Below are positions 34,295 through 42,209 of a stretch of DNA of 64,000 nucleotides, in pieces. The translations under genes and the position numbers were made by a program. A model generated the notes under the pieces. That model ran no database searches and was not told the DNA's origin. It worked only from the letters and a program-made list of their open reading frames with translations. Source of the stretch: 38-11 sp964539975 (GTDB lineage: Bacteria; Bacillota; Clostridia; Tissierellales; Dethiosulfatibacteraceae); the NCBI GenBank assembly GCA_964539975.1, contig CAZIKK010000011.1, forward strand, positions 1 to 64,000, given 5' to 3'. Numbering within the stretch: the first letter of the stretch is position 1; each line of letters begins with the position of its first letter.

Positions 34295-36031
34295 ATGAGA
34301 ATTAATAATAATTTAATGGCGTTAAACGCTCACAGATTTATGACCCAAGCCAACAGCAAGCAATCAAAATCCTTGGAAAAACTGTCTTCAGGACTGGCCA
34401 TCAATTCAGCAGCAGACAATGCAGCAGGATTGGCTATTTCTGAGAAAATGAGAGCCCAGATCAATGGACTAGATCAAGCGGTAAGCAATGCTCAAGATGG
34501 TATTTCAATGATACAGACAGCTGAAGGTGCGTTGCAAGAAACGCAAAACATTCTACAAAGAATGAGAGAACTAGCCGTTCAATCTTCAAATGATACCAAC
34601 ACAGAAGGTGACAGAGCAGAGATACAAAACGAGATTGACCAATTGGCTCAAGAAATCACAAGAATATCAGAATCGACAGAATTCAACACGAAGACATTGT
34701 TAGACGGTTCGTTGGCAGACCAGAAGTTGCATATTGGTGCGAATAAAGATCAAGACATTTCTGTCAGCATTGGTGCAATGGATGCAAGTGCATTGAATGT
34801 AACAGGTTCCACAATCACTTATTCAGGTGGAAGTGTTACAGAGGTTACTGGGGATGCTTCAGATGTGACGGTTTCTATGGGGACTTATGCGGGTGACAAT
34901 GCGAGTGACATCTCGATAAACACAACAGGACTGACAGTAGACACAACGGCTACTTATGTTGCAGGATCTGGTTCGATAGCAGAAGCGGCCGGAGACGCAT
35001 TGGCTGACGGTGTGACAATAGAGGTAGGAAGTTATGCCGGTGGAGATGTTGAAGGGGTATCATTTGATACTTCAGGTGTGTCAGTTGATACAGTTTACAC
35101 AACTACAGAAACAAATGTTAGTGAAGCAACTATAGATAATGAATACAGTGATTTGAACATTACATGGACAGCGGGCACGGATCCAGATGATGATGTTACA
35201 ACAGCTGGTACAGGGACATTTGCCATTGATGGAACAGGTTGGACGATTGACGATAATACTGATGGAATCATAACTTTATCGCATTCAAGTGGAGATACAT
35301 TCAAGTATGATGCGACTGGTTTAACAAGTGGCGTAGCTTCAGATAATTTTAGCTTTACAGAAAGTAAAGAATATAGCGGAGATATTGTTGTTGGAGACAC
35401 GACATTTACAGTGGACACTGATGGAACGGCATCAGCCGCAACGGGAACTTATGCTGGATTGACGGTTTCAGTTGGAGGAGACTTTGTTACAGGCACAGGC
35501 ACAGGTGAATTTGACATTGCTGGACAAACTGAAGATTCATCAACTACAACTTATGGCGGATCTATTAGTGTTGGTGGATCAACCGTGACGATCGATGCGG
35601 ATGGAACGGGCACAGTAGCTAGTGGAGATTATGAAGGATTAGAAGTAAATGTGACTGGTACGACAGCCGATCAAACTGGAACTTTCAGTATCGAAGGTAG
35701 AACATCAGAAACGACAGAAGGCGGTGCAGGAATTGATGTGTCAACACAAACTGCCGCTTCAGAAGCAATCACCGTTATCAACAATGCAATTAATACCGTA
35801 TCTGAAGAAAGATCAAAGTTAGGAGCGGTACAGAATAGACTAGATCACACGATTACTAATCTAAGCACGACAGCAGAAAACATGACGGCTTCTGAATCAA
35901 GAATTAGAGACGTTGACATGGCCAAAGAAATGATGGAGTATACAAAGCTGGGCATACTTCAGCAAGCTTCTCAAGCGATGTTGGCACAAGCCAATGTGGC
36001 ACCACAAGGCGTGCTTCAATTGTTGCAATAA
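34295..36031 (+). CDS. flagellin 2 with large repeat-bearing insertion
   Basis: A 578-residue flagellin. Residues 1-164 and the last 85 or so match flagellin 1, while residues about 165-480 form an insert rich in Thr, Ser, Gly and Asp with no Cys. The insert has two repeat pairs: 191-216 with 241-266 (pattern VT..G.YAG....I), and 361-411 with 420-470 (GGSI.VG...T.D.DGT). It should form extra outer domains (D2/D3). No clear sigma-28 promoter is seen in the 95-base gap, so read-through from flagellin 1 is possible. A strong palindrome terminator follows. Confidence 0.95.
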   Translation: MRINNNLMALNAHRFMTQANSKQSKSLEKLSSGLAINSAADNAAGLAISEKMRAQINGLDQAVSNAQDGISMIQTAEGALQETQNILQRMRELAVQSSNDTNTEGDRAEIQNEIDQLAQEITRISESTEFNTKTLLDGSLADQKLHIGANKDQDISVSIGAMDASALNVTGSTITYSGGSVTEVTGDASDVTVSMGTYAGDNASDISINTTGLTVDTTATYVAGSGSIAEAAGDALADGVTIEVGSYAGGDVEGVSFDTSGVSVDTVYTTTETNVSEATIDNEYSDLNITWTAGTDPDDDVTTAGTGTFAIDGTGWTIDDNTDGIITLSHSSGDTFKYDATGLTSGVASDNFSFTESKEYSGDIVVGDTTFTVDTDGTASAATGTYAGLTVSVGGDFVTGTGTGEFDIAGQTEDSSTTTYGGSISVGGSTVTIDADGTGTVASGDYEGLEVNVTGTTADQTGTFSIEGRTSETTEGGAGIDVSTQTAASEAITVINNAINTVSEERSKLGAVQNRLDHTITNLSTTAENMTASESRIRDVDMAKEMMEYTKLGILQQASQAMLAQANVAPQGVLQLLQ

Positions 36032-36062
36032 TTAAGAAGAACGATCAAAATATAAAAGCAGT

Positions 36063-36100
36063 ACAATGAAAAAAGACGGCATGCCGTCTTTTTTCATTGT
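36063..36100. terminator. bidirectional terminator after the flagellins
   Basis: A perfect 38-base palindrome: ACAATGAAAAAAGACGGC followed by its complement, giving a GC-rich core with A-tract upstream and T-tract downstream. It closes the flagellar locus. Confidence 0.92.
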
Positions 36101-36107
36101 GCGAGAG

Positions 36108-36136
36108 TTGTATTAGGGCTTAGATTGGCCTATAAT
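36108..36136 (+). promoter_or_regulatory. sigma-A promoter for the MBL-fold gene
   Basis: TTGTAT at 36108-36113, 17 bases, TATAAT at 36131-36136, about 32 bases before the gene. Confidence 0.65.
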
Positions 36137-36167
36137 GATATGATAAACTAAAAAAGGAGAGAAGGGA

Positions 36168-37148
36168 ATGATACAGGAAATCAAAAAGAACCTATTCTTA
36201 ATAAAAGTGCCATTACCGAACAATCCACTGAAAAACCTAAACAGTTACTTCATAAAGGGTAAAAAAAGGAATTTGTTGGTAGATACAGGGTTCAATCATC
36301 AAGCGTGTTATAATGCGTTAAAAACGGGCTTGGAGGAAATACAAGCAGATTTATCCAATACAGATATCTTTGTGACCCATTTACACTCGGATCATGCCGG
36401 GTTGTCTGCAAAAATGGCTGAGCCAGAATCCAAAATCTATATGAGTCAAGTGGATGCCAGCTATATAAAAACCTATTTTGATTTAGATTATTTTGAAAAC
36501 TTAGAATCCATTTTTTATTCATTGGGGTTTAGCAAAAAAGAATTTGCGGACAATATGAAAAACAGTCCGATTATCCAATATGCACCTCCTTATGATACAA
36601 GGTATCAATATGTTTACGATAAAGACGTCATTGATTTGGGAGATCGACAGCTTCTTGCAATTGCGACCCCTGGTCATACACCAGGTCATATGTGCCTATA
36701 TCTGCCCGACGAAAAACTATTGCTGAGTGGTGATCATATTATCTTTGACATCACCCCCAATATTACCAAATGGCCAGGATTTGAAAATGCTTTAGGGGGA
36801 TATTTAGAAAGCTTGAAAAAGATTCGGCAATTGCCAGTTGAAATGACATTATCCGCTCATAGAAACCCTATGGGGAATTGTAATGACCGGATTGATCAAC
36901 TGCTGAAACATCATGCTGTCAGATTAAAGGAGGCATTTGAAATTGTCAAAAACCAGGAGGGATTGACCCCTTATGAAATAGCTGCTCAAATGACTTGGTC
37001 TATTCGTGCTAAAGACTGGCAGTCATTTCCTGTTGTACAAAAATGGTTTGCAACTGGAGAGGCAAGTAGTCATTTGGAATATCTTGAACACCAAGGGAAA
37101 ATCGTTTGTCGCTACGAAGACAAAACATTTCGCTATTATTTGAAGTAG
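36168..37148 (+). CDS. metallo-beta-lactamase-fold hydrolase with C-terminal winged helix
   Basis: The 326-residue protein has the zinc signature THLHSDHAG (about residues 68-76), TPGHTPGH and LLSGDHIIFD, so both metal sites look intact. The region after about 245 resembles the winged-helix tail of LACTB2-type MBL proteins (LTPYEIAAQMTW and YLEHQGKI). The substrate is unknown; hydrolase of RNA, thioester or lactone type is possible. AAGGAGAGAAGGG precedes the ATG. It has its own promoter and is followed by a peptidase gene. Confidence 0.85.
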   Translation: MIQEIKKNLFLIKVPLPNNPLKNLNSYFIKGKKRNLLVDTGFNHQACYNALKTGLEEIQADLSNTDIFVTHLHSDHAGLSAKMAEPESKIYMSQVDASYIKTYFDLDYFENLESIFYSLGFSKKEFADNMKNSPIIQYAPPYDTRYQYVYDKDVIDLGDRQLLAIATPGHTPGHMCLYLPDEKLLLSGDHIIFDITPNITKWPGFENALGGYLESLKKIRQLPVEMTLSAHRNPMGNCNDRIDQLLKHHAVRLKEAFEIVKNQEGLTPYEIAAQMTWSIRAKDWQSFPVVQKWFATGEASSHLEYLEHQGKIVCRYEDKTFRYYLK

Positions 37149-37189
37149 AAATGCAAATTGAAATCATAAGAATGAAAGGAGAAAGGTAA

Positions 37190-38617
37190 ATGGCAGAGTT
37201 ATCAGATGGCAAAAAATGGCAAAAAAAACTGACCCATACATGGAATAATGCATGGGAAACATTGAAAGAACAGGAAGTAGAAGAAGTCATGGCATTCAAT
37301 GAAAGTTACAAATCTTTCCTTGATAACGGAAAGACAGAACGAGAGTCAGCCCTTGAGATTGTGAGGCAAGCCAAAGCCAATGGTTTTGAATCCTTGGAGG
37401 AGATAATTTCCAAAGGGGTTCATCCAAAACCTGGAGCAAGGATTCTTGTCAACTATAAAGACAAAGCAGTGGCACTATTTGTCATTGGAAAAGCCCCTCT
37501 TGAGAAAGGTATGCAAATTATTGGGTCACATTTGGATGCGCCAAGAATTGATTTAAAACAGTCTCCGCTGTATGAAGATTCCGATATGGCATTGCTGAAA
37601 ACTCACTATTATGGTGGGATAAAGAAATATCAATGGGTCACTTTACCATTGGCTTTACATGGAGTGGTTATTAAAGAAAATGGAGAAAAAATAGACATTC
37701 AAATTGGAGAAAAGCCTGATGATCCTGTTTTCTTCATTACAGATTTGCTTCCCCACCTCGCAAAGGATCAGATGACGAAAACAATGGCAGAAGGGATAAC
37801 GGGAGAAGGATTAAATGTCATTATTGGGAGTATCCCTTATAGAGAAAAAGACCTTAGTGATAAGGTCAAGTTGAACGTCTTGAAGCTTCTATATGAACAA
37901 TATGGGATCAATGAGAAGGATTTTACCACGGCGGAATTTGAAGTCGTCCCCGCTGGAAAATCGCGTGATGTGGGAATTGATAGAAGCCTAGTAGGGGGAT
38001 ATGGTCAAGATGATAGAGTCTGTGCGTATACTTCGTTGCAAGCGCTGTTGTCAATTGAAAACCCAGAAACAACAGCAGTGGCTTTATTTGTTGACAAAGA
38101 AGAGATTGGAAGTGTGGGAAATACCAGCATGGCTTCAAAGTTTTTTGAGAATGCAGTAGCTGAGCTAATAGCATTGACAAAACCATCCAGCGAATCTTTG
38201 ATGTTGAGAAGAACTTTAGCCAACTCAAAAGTATTGTCTGGTGATACATTGCCCGGATTCGATCCCAATTACCCAGAAGTGATGGACAAACGAAACACTC
38301 CCTATATTGGAAAAGGGATTACCTTAATGAAGTATACCGGATCAAGAGGAAAAGGTGGCAGCAACGATGCTAATGCAGAATACTTAACGGCTATTCGAAA
38401 AATCTTTGATGCCAACAAAGTGGTTTGGCAGATGGGGGAGTTAGGTAAGGTTGATCAAGGTGGAGGTGGCACCATAGCTTATATTCTTGCAGAATACGGA
38501 ATGGAAGTGGTGGACTGTGGCGTGCCTTTGCTAAGTGTTCATGGACCTTATGAAATAGCAAGCAAAGTAGATGTTTACATGACCTATAAAGGTTACCAAG
38601 CCTTCTATCAATCGTAA
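37190..38617 (+). CDS. M18 family zinc aminopeptidase
   Basis: The 475-residue protein has the M18 motifs in order: IIGSHLDAPRID (metal His/Asp), GYGQDDRVCAYTSL (Asp), VDKEEIGSVGNTS (Glu pair), and SVHGPYEIASKVDVYMTY at the end. The enzymes of this family remove N-terminal residues, often acidic, from peptides, and form large tetrahedral assemblies. It fits a peptide-fermenting anaerobe. AAGGAG precedes the ATG, and a palindromic terminator follows. Confidence 0.92.
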   Translation: MAELSDGKKWQKKLTHTWNNAWETLKEQEVEEVMAFNESYKSFLDNGKTERESALEIVRQAKANGFESLEEIISKGVHPKPGARILVNYKDKAVALFVIGKAPLEKGMQIIGSHLDAPRIDLKQSPLYEDSDMALLKTHYYGGIKKYQWVTLPLALHGVVIKENGEKIDIQIGEKPDDPVFFITDLLPHLAKDQMTKTMAEGITGEGLNVIIGSIPYREKDLSDKVKLNVLKLLYEQYGINEKDFTTAEFEVVPAGKSRDVGIDRSLVGGYGQDDRVCAYTSLQALLSIENPETTAVALFVDKEEIGSVGNTSMASKFFENAVAELIALTKPSSESLMLRRTLANSKVLSGDTLPGFDPNYPEVMDKRNTPYIGKGITLMKYTGSRGKGGSNDANAEYLTAIRKIFDANKVVWQMGELGKVDQGGGGTIAYILAEYGMEVVDCGVPLLSVHGPYEIASKVDVYMTYKGYQAFYQS

Positions 38618-38621
38618 AAAT

Positions 38622-38653
38622 AACAACCTGGAAGAGTACTCTTCCAGGTTGTT
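38622..38653. terminator. bidirectional terminator between convergent genes
   Basis: A perfect 32-base palindrome (AACAACCTGGAAGAGT and its complement), ending in GTTTT on the plus strand. It serves the aminopeptidase gene and the convergent DUF4332-like gene. Confidence 0.88.
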
Positions 38654-38674
38654 TTGATTAAAAACAAATGATAT

Positions 38675-39079
38675 TTAGTAGTTGAGCATTCTTGGGAGTG
38701 TTCCTGCTTCCGCCACCCATTTTTCAACTTGACTGAGAGCTGGTGGTTTTCGGACCAGTTTTTTTTCTTCGTTGACAGTCAACATTTTTTGGTAAAGATT
38801 CTCTGGTTTTCTTTGAGCCAACTCAGGCACAGTATCCACGCCTGATGCTTCCAACAATTCAGAATATTCGCCCCCAATTCCTTTGATCCGCATTAGATCT
38901 GCATGGTTTGCCCATTTCAGAATCAATTTTTCTGAGATCCCTGCTTTTTCTGCCAAGTCATTACGCCCTTTTTTTGTGGAACAGGCTTCCAAATAAGCTT
39001 CAATAGAATTGATGCCTACTTCCTGAAGTTTTGCTTCATAGGATTCTCCTATGCCTTCAACAACTGTTAATTTTGCCAT
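38675..39079 (-). CDS. DUF4332-like helix-hairpin-helix protein
   Basis: A 134-residue soluble protein with two helix-hairpin-helix type motifs: VEGIGESYEAKLQEVGINSI near residue 8 and IKGIGGEYSELLEASGVDTV near residue 65. This repeat pattern is typical of DUF4332 proteins. Helix-hairpin-helix motifs often bind DNA without sequence preference, but the function of this family is not known. AGGGGAAGG precedes the ATG. Confidence 0.8.
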   Translation of the reverse strand: MAKLTVVEGIGESYEAKLQEVGINSIEAYLEACSTKKGRNDLAEKAGISEKLILKWANHADLMRIKGIGGEYSELLEASGVDTVPELAQRKPENLYQKMLTVNEEKKLVRKPPALSQVEKWVAEAGTLPRMLNY

Positions 39080-39228
39080 GTCCTTCCCCTTTCTTTTTTT
39101 TGGTTATTAGCTTGTGGTCAATTTTTATCAATTGCGAAACAACTAATAATATAATTATACCGATGATTTGTTCAAAAAACAATACAAAGGCAGAGGAATC
39201 TTTGATCTATAAAGAACTATTAGGCTTT

Positions 39229-39259
39229 TTGACACAAGAGGACTGTTATGTATTATAAT
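39229..39259 (+). promoter_or_regulatory. sigma-A promoter for cobU-cobS-cobO
   Basis: TTGACA at 39229-39234 with TATTAT at 39251-39256 (16-base spacer) or TATAAT at 39254-39259 (19-base spacer). The leader is only about 40 bases, too short for a cobalamin riboswitch. Confidence 0.7.
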
Positions 39260-39302
39260 AGAACACAAGAATAAGACAAATTGAGCTAGGACAGGAGGGA
39301 AA

Positions 39303-39863
39303 ATGAGTGAAATTATATTTGTGACAGGTGGGGCTCGAAGTGGTAAGAGTACGATGGCAGAAACGTTATTAACTCAAACGAAAGGAGAATTGCTCTATAT
39401 TGCAACAGCGGTTCCATTTGATGAGGAGATGAGGGATCGTATTGATAAGCACAAGAAAAACCGTCAGAATCATTGGCAAACGGTAGAGCGTTACGAAAAC
39501 TTTCAGGAGTTGATAAAGGAGGAGGTATTTCAAGAGGCGACCCATGTGTTATTGGATTGCTTAACGGTACTTCTGTCTAATCGGTTTTTTGATGCCAATT
39601 TAGATGAAAATAGTGAGCTTGAAAAATTTAACAGAATAGAAAAACAAGTGACGGAAGATGTATTAGACCTAATGAACTTGTGTCGCATTCACAACAAAAT
39701 GTTGGTGATCGTGTCAAATGAGTTGGGGATGGGAATTGTGCCGTTAGATAGAATGACTAGAATGTACAGAGACATAGCCGGCAGGTTGAATCAAGTGGTG
39801 GCAGCTGAAGCTGACAAGGGTATCTTAGTGGTTTCAGGAATAGGAATAACCATTAAAGGATAA
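39303..39863 (+). CDS. cobU: adenosylcobinamide kinase/phosphate guanylyltransferase CobU
   Basis: CobU phosphorylates adenosylcobinamide and attaches GMP, the step before nucleotide-loop joining. The 186-residue protein has the P-loop TGGARSGKS at about residues 8-15, IATAVPFDEEM, and VSNELGMGIVPLDRMTRMYRD-type sequence (key residues SNE.GMGIVP), all CobU hallmarks. AGGAGGG precedes the ATG. cobS and cobO follow. Confidence 0.95.
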   Translation: MSEIIFVTGGARSGKSTMAETLLTQTKGELLYIATAVPFDEEMRDRIDKHKKNRQNHWQTVERYENFQELIKEEVFQEATHVLLDCLTVLLSNRFFDANLDENSELEKFNRIEKQVTEDVLDLMNLCRIHNKMLVIVSNELGMGIVPLDRMTRMYRDIAGRLNQVVAAEADKGILVVSGIGITIKG

Positions 39864-39876
39864 GGAGGAACAACTT

Positions 39877-40623
39877 ATGGGAGATAAGCTTTCGCAGTTA
39901 ATCAGAAGCCTACTAGTCATGTTGAGTTTTTTTACTAGAATACCAATAGGGGATCAACTTGACTTTGATGAGGCAGATTATGATTTGGGAATTTTGTTGT
40001 TCCCGCTTATTGGTGTGATGATTGGAATATTTTTAGGTTTGGTGAAATGGATTTTTGGATTTGCTCCTCCATATGTATCGGCGCTGTTGGTTTTGTTAGC
40101 TTATCTATGGATAACAGGAGCCCTTCATTTGGATGGTTTGTCAGACAGTTTAGATGGTCTTTTGAGTGGGAGAGAAAAAGACAAAAAGCTTGAGATCATG
40201 CAAGATAGCCGAGTGGGAGCCTTTGGATCAATAGGGGTGACATTTGTATTGATTGCTTATGTGGTATTGCTTGCAGAAAGCTCTATTGGCATGGTGCTGA
40301 TCATGTCAATCATTGGAAAGGTAGGAATTGTAGGGGCGGCATCTATCTCTACCTATGCCCGTGAGACACAAGGATTGGGGACACGATTTATCCAACAATG
40401 TTCGTATAAAGAACGACTGATGTCTTTTGGTTTTTTGGCACTGGTGACAATTCTAGTGGATTATCGACTGATAGTGGCTGTTGCAGGCGCCCTGATTATT
40501 ACGGGGATGGCGACTAACCATATTAAAAATGAGATTGGAGGAATGACAGGAGATACCTTAGGTCTGGTGCATGAAATGGCTCAACTGACTTTTTTGTTGA
40601 TAGGATCTTTTGTTGCAATGTAA
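39877..40623 (+). CDS. cobS: adenosylcobinamide-GDP ribazoletransferase CobS
   Basis: CobS joins adenosylcobinamide-GDP with alpha-ribazole to complete the cobalamin tail. The 248-residue membrane protein has several hydrophobic segments, FFTRIPIGD near the N-terminus, and HLDGLSDSLDGLLSG, the metal-binding DGLxD-type motif of the family, then REKDKKLEIMQDSRVGAFG. AAGGAGG precedes the ATG; its TAA overlaps the cobO ATG by one base. Confidence 0.95.
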   Translation: MGDKLSQLIRSLLVMLSFFTRIPIGDQLDFDEADYDLGILLFPLIGVMIGIFLGLVKWIFGFAPPYVSALLVLLAYLWITGALHLDGLSDSLDGLLSGREKDKKLEIMQDSRVGAFGSIGVTFVLIAYVVLLAESSIGMVLIMSIIGKVGIVGAASISTYARETQGLGTRFIQQCSYKERLMSFGFLALVTILVDYRLIVAVAGALIITGMATNHIKNEIGGMTGDTLGLVHEMAQLTFLLIGSFVAM

Positions 40624-41141
40624 TGGAGAAAGGATACGTTCATTTGTATACAGGGAATGGAAAAGGGAAAACCACAGCAGCTTTTGGATTGGCTGTGCGA
40701 GCGGCTATGGCTGGGAAGAAGGTTTACATTGGCCAGTTTGTAAAAGATATGGTATATAATGAGACTAAAATACAAGAGACCGTTCCTAATATCGAGGTGG
40801 AACAATTAGGAGAAGGCTGCTTTATTGAAAAACCACCTACTGAATCAGATCGAAAAGCTGCTAGATTAGCTCTAGTAAAATGCGGAGAATTGATGAGGTC
40901 AGGGGCGTACCAAATGGTCATTTTAGATGAGATAACCATCGCCTTATACTTCAAACTCTTGACGGTGGAAGAAGTGGTAAAGGTTTTGAAGGGACGAAAT
41001 CCAGAAGTGGAAATTGTTTTAACAGGTCGATATGCCCCTCAAGAGTTGATAGACATAGCGGATTTAGTGACAGAAATGAAAGAGATCAAACATTATTACG
41101 CGACGGAAGGTGTCTTGTCTCGTGATGGAATTGATCGATAA
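40623..41141 (+). CDS. cobO: cob(I)yrinic acid a,c-diamide adenosyltransferase CobO/BtuR
   Basis: This enzyme adds the adenosyl group to cobalt. The 172-residue protein starts YVHLYTGNGKGKTTAAFGLA, the P-loop of the family, and has VILDEITIALYFKLL and VLTGRYAPQELIDIADLVTE. The ATG overlaps the cobS stop (TAATG), so it is probably translationally coupled. With cobU and cobS it would salvage corrinoids; the full corrin-ring pathway is not in this window. Confidence 0.94.
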   Translation: MEKGYVHLYTGNGKGKTTAAFGLAVRAAMAGKKVYIGQFVKDMVYNETKIQETVPNIEVEQLGEGCFIEKPPTESDRKAARLALVKCGELMRSGAYQMVILDEITIALYFKLLTVEEVVKVLKGRNPEVEIVLTGRYAPQELIDIADLVTEMKEIKHYYATEGVLSRDGIDR

Positions 41142-41144
41142 ACC

Positions 41145-41177
41145 ATAGAGCGCACATTATAATAACGTGCGCTCTAT
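41145..41177. terminator. bidirectional terminator between cobO and the flavodoxin-like gene
   Basis: A perfect 11-base stem, ATAGAGCGCAC (41145-41155) and GTGCGCTCTAT (41167-41177), with an 11-base loop. The convergent gene's stop codon lies in the loop. The T-tract is weak on the plus strand (TTTG). Confidence 0.75.
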
Positions 41178-42209
41178 TTGTTGTGCGAATAGGTCGATAC
41201 GTTGACCAATGCCAGGAATGGTTAACACCTCTCCCGGATCATTGGCAGTTTCCATCATGGAAAAATGTGCGGGGAGTCTAAACGTTTTATTGATAGCTAG
41301 AGCACTAATTAATTGTTCAGCTAAAAGGTCACTTCCGGAATGACCGGAGACGATAAGCGAAAAAAGATATTTATCATAAAACTGTGTTTTACGAAACAAT
41401 GCCGTCAAACGGTTGATAACAGCTGAAAGATTGGCTGAAATAGCATCATTGTAATTGGGACAAAGAAGCAATAAGGCATCGCATGATAAGATGGCCGGGT
41501 AAACATCAGTGATCATAATGCCACCGTAGTAACAGCGTTTTTGCTGTCCATAATGGCGACAGGTTTTATAAGGGCAACCGATACAATCTCTTACGGATCC
41601 ATTCTCAATATGAATCTCTTGAATCTGAATATGTTGCAAACGAGCTTTGATTTTGGACCAAAGCATCAGCGTGTTGGAAGTATTCCAATTACTCGAATAA
41701 AGTACCAGCAAACGAGGATTCTCTTTTTTTGGTGGATGATCTGTCAAAGTTCGGTGAAGGAGTTCCTCAGAGAGAGTTAAACAGGTATCGCGCAGGGACA
41801 ACTGTCTAGAAAGAGCCACATGTGCTAAGTTTTTCATGGAACCGGTTGTTTCAACAACAGGACGACCTACAAAAGAGGCACCGGCTCGATTCAGGTAAAA
41901 GATAATTTTTCGAGCTATAGATTTGGTAAATAGCTCATCTTCTCCGACCACATAGACGGCTGCCATGGATCCTGAAAAATAATCAGGTCCTCCTTTAGCG
42001 ATGGTTTGCAACATGGCCATCAACTCTAAATTGATGCCAGAGGAGTCGATAGATACTGCCATTAAAAAACGCCTGTTCTGGATAGGACGTAGATGAGAAG
42101 ATTTTCTCACCCATAAGTTCTTTGGATCCTTCGGGATAGGATTATTCATCATATCCTCCAAGAGAGGAGACGTCTCTCCTGGGCAAATAATCATCATTTT
42201 ATCTTTCAT
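41157..42209 (-). CDS. tandem flavodoxin-fold oxidoreductase with cysteine cluster
   Basis: A 350-residue protein that seems to hold two flavodoxin-like halves. The second (about 164-350) looks like an NADPH-dependent FMN reductase/iron-sulfur flavoprotein: RLLVLYSSNWNTSNT, then a cysteine cluster C209-x2-C212-x4-C217-x8-C226, and LLLLCPNYNDAIS with an ANLSAVINRL stretch. The first half (about 46-130) keeps a similar strand-helix pattern without cysteines. The cluster resembles the compact cysteine motif of iron-sulfur flavoproteins but with different spacing. The ATG follows GAGGAA and overlaps the dehydrogenase end by 11 bases. It is the last gene of the giant-protein operon. Confidence 0.68.
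   Translation of the reverse strand: MKDKMMIICPGETSPLLEDMMNNPIPKDPKNLWVRKSSHLRPIQNRRFLMAVSIDSSGINLELMAMLQTIAKGGPDYFSGSMAAVYVVGEDELFTKSIARKIIFYLNRAGASFVGRPVVETTGSMKNLAHVALSRQLSLRDTCLTLSEELLHRTLTDHPPKKENPRLLVLYSSNWNTSNTLMLWSKIKARLQHIQIQEIHIENGSVRDCIGCPYKTCRHYGQQKRCYYGGIMITDVYPAILSCDALLLLCPNYNDAISANLSAVINRLTALFRKTQFYDKYLFSLIVSGHSGSDLLAEQLISALAINKTFRLPAHFSMMETANDPGEVLTIPGIGQRIDLFAQQIERTLL

Noticed and set aside
33351..36031. Flagellin pair as a phase-variation or inversion system
   Set aside because: Both genes are on the same strand with no invertase, no inverted repeats at the borders and no silent promoter switch; a tandem duplication with conversion explains it.
39031..39258. Plus-strand 75-residue frame opposite the DUF4332-like gene
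   Set aside because: It overlaps a better-supported gene on the other strand, has no ribosome site and ends within the cobU promoter.
39080..39302. Cobalamin riboswitch before cobU
   Set aside because: No B12-box-like stretch is visible, and the promoter leaves a leader of only about 40 bases.
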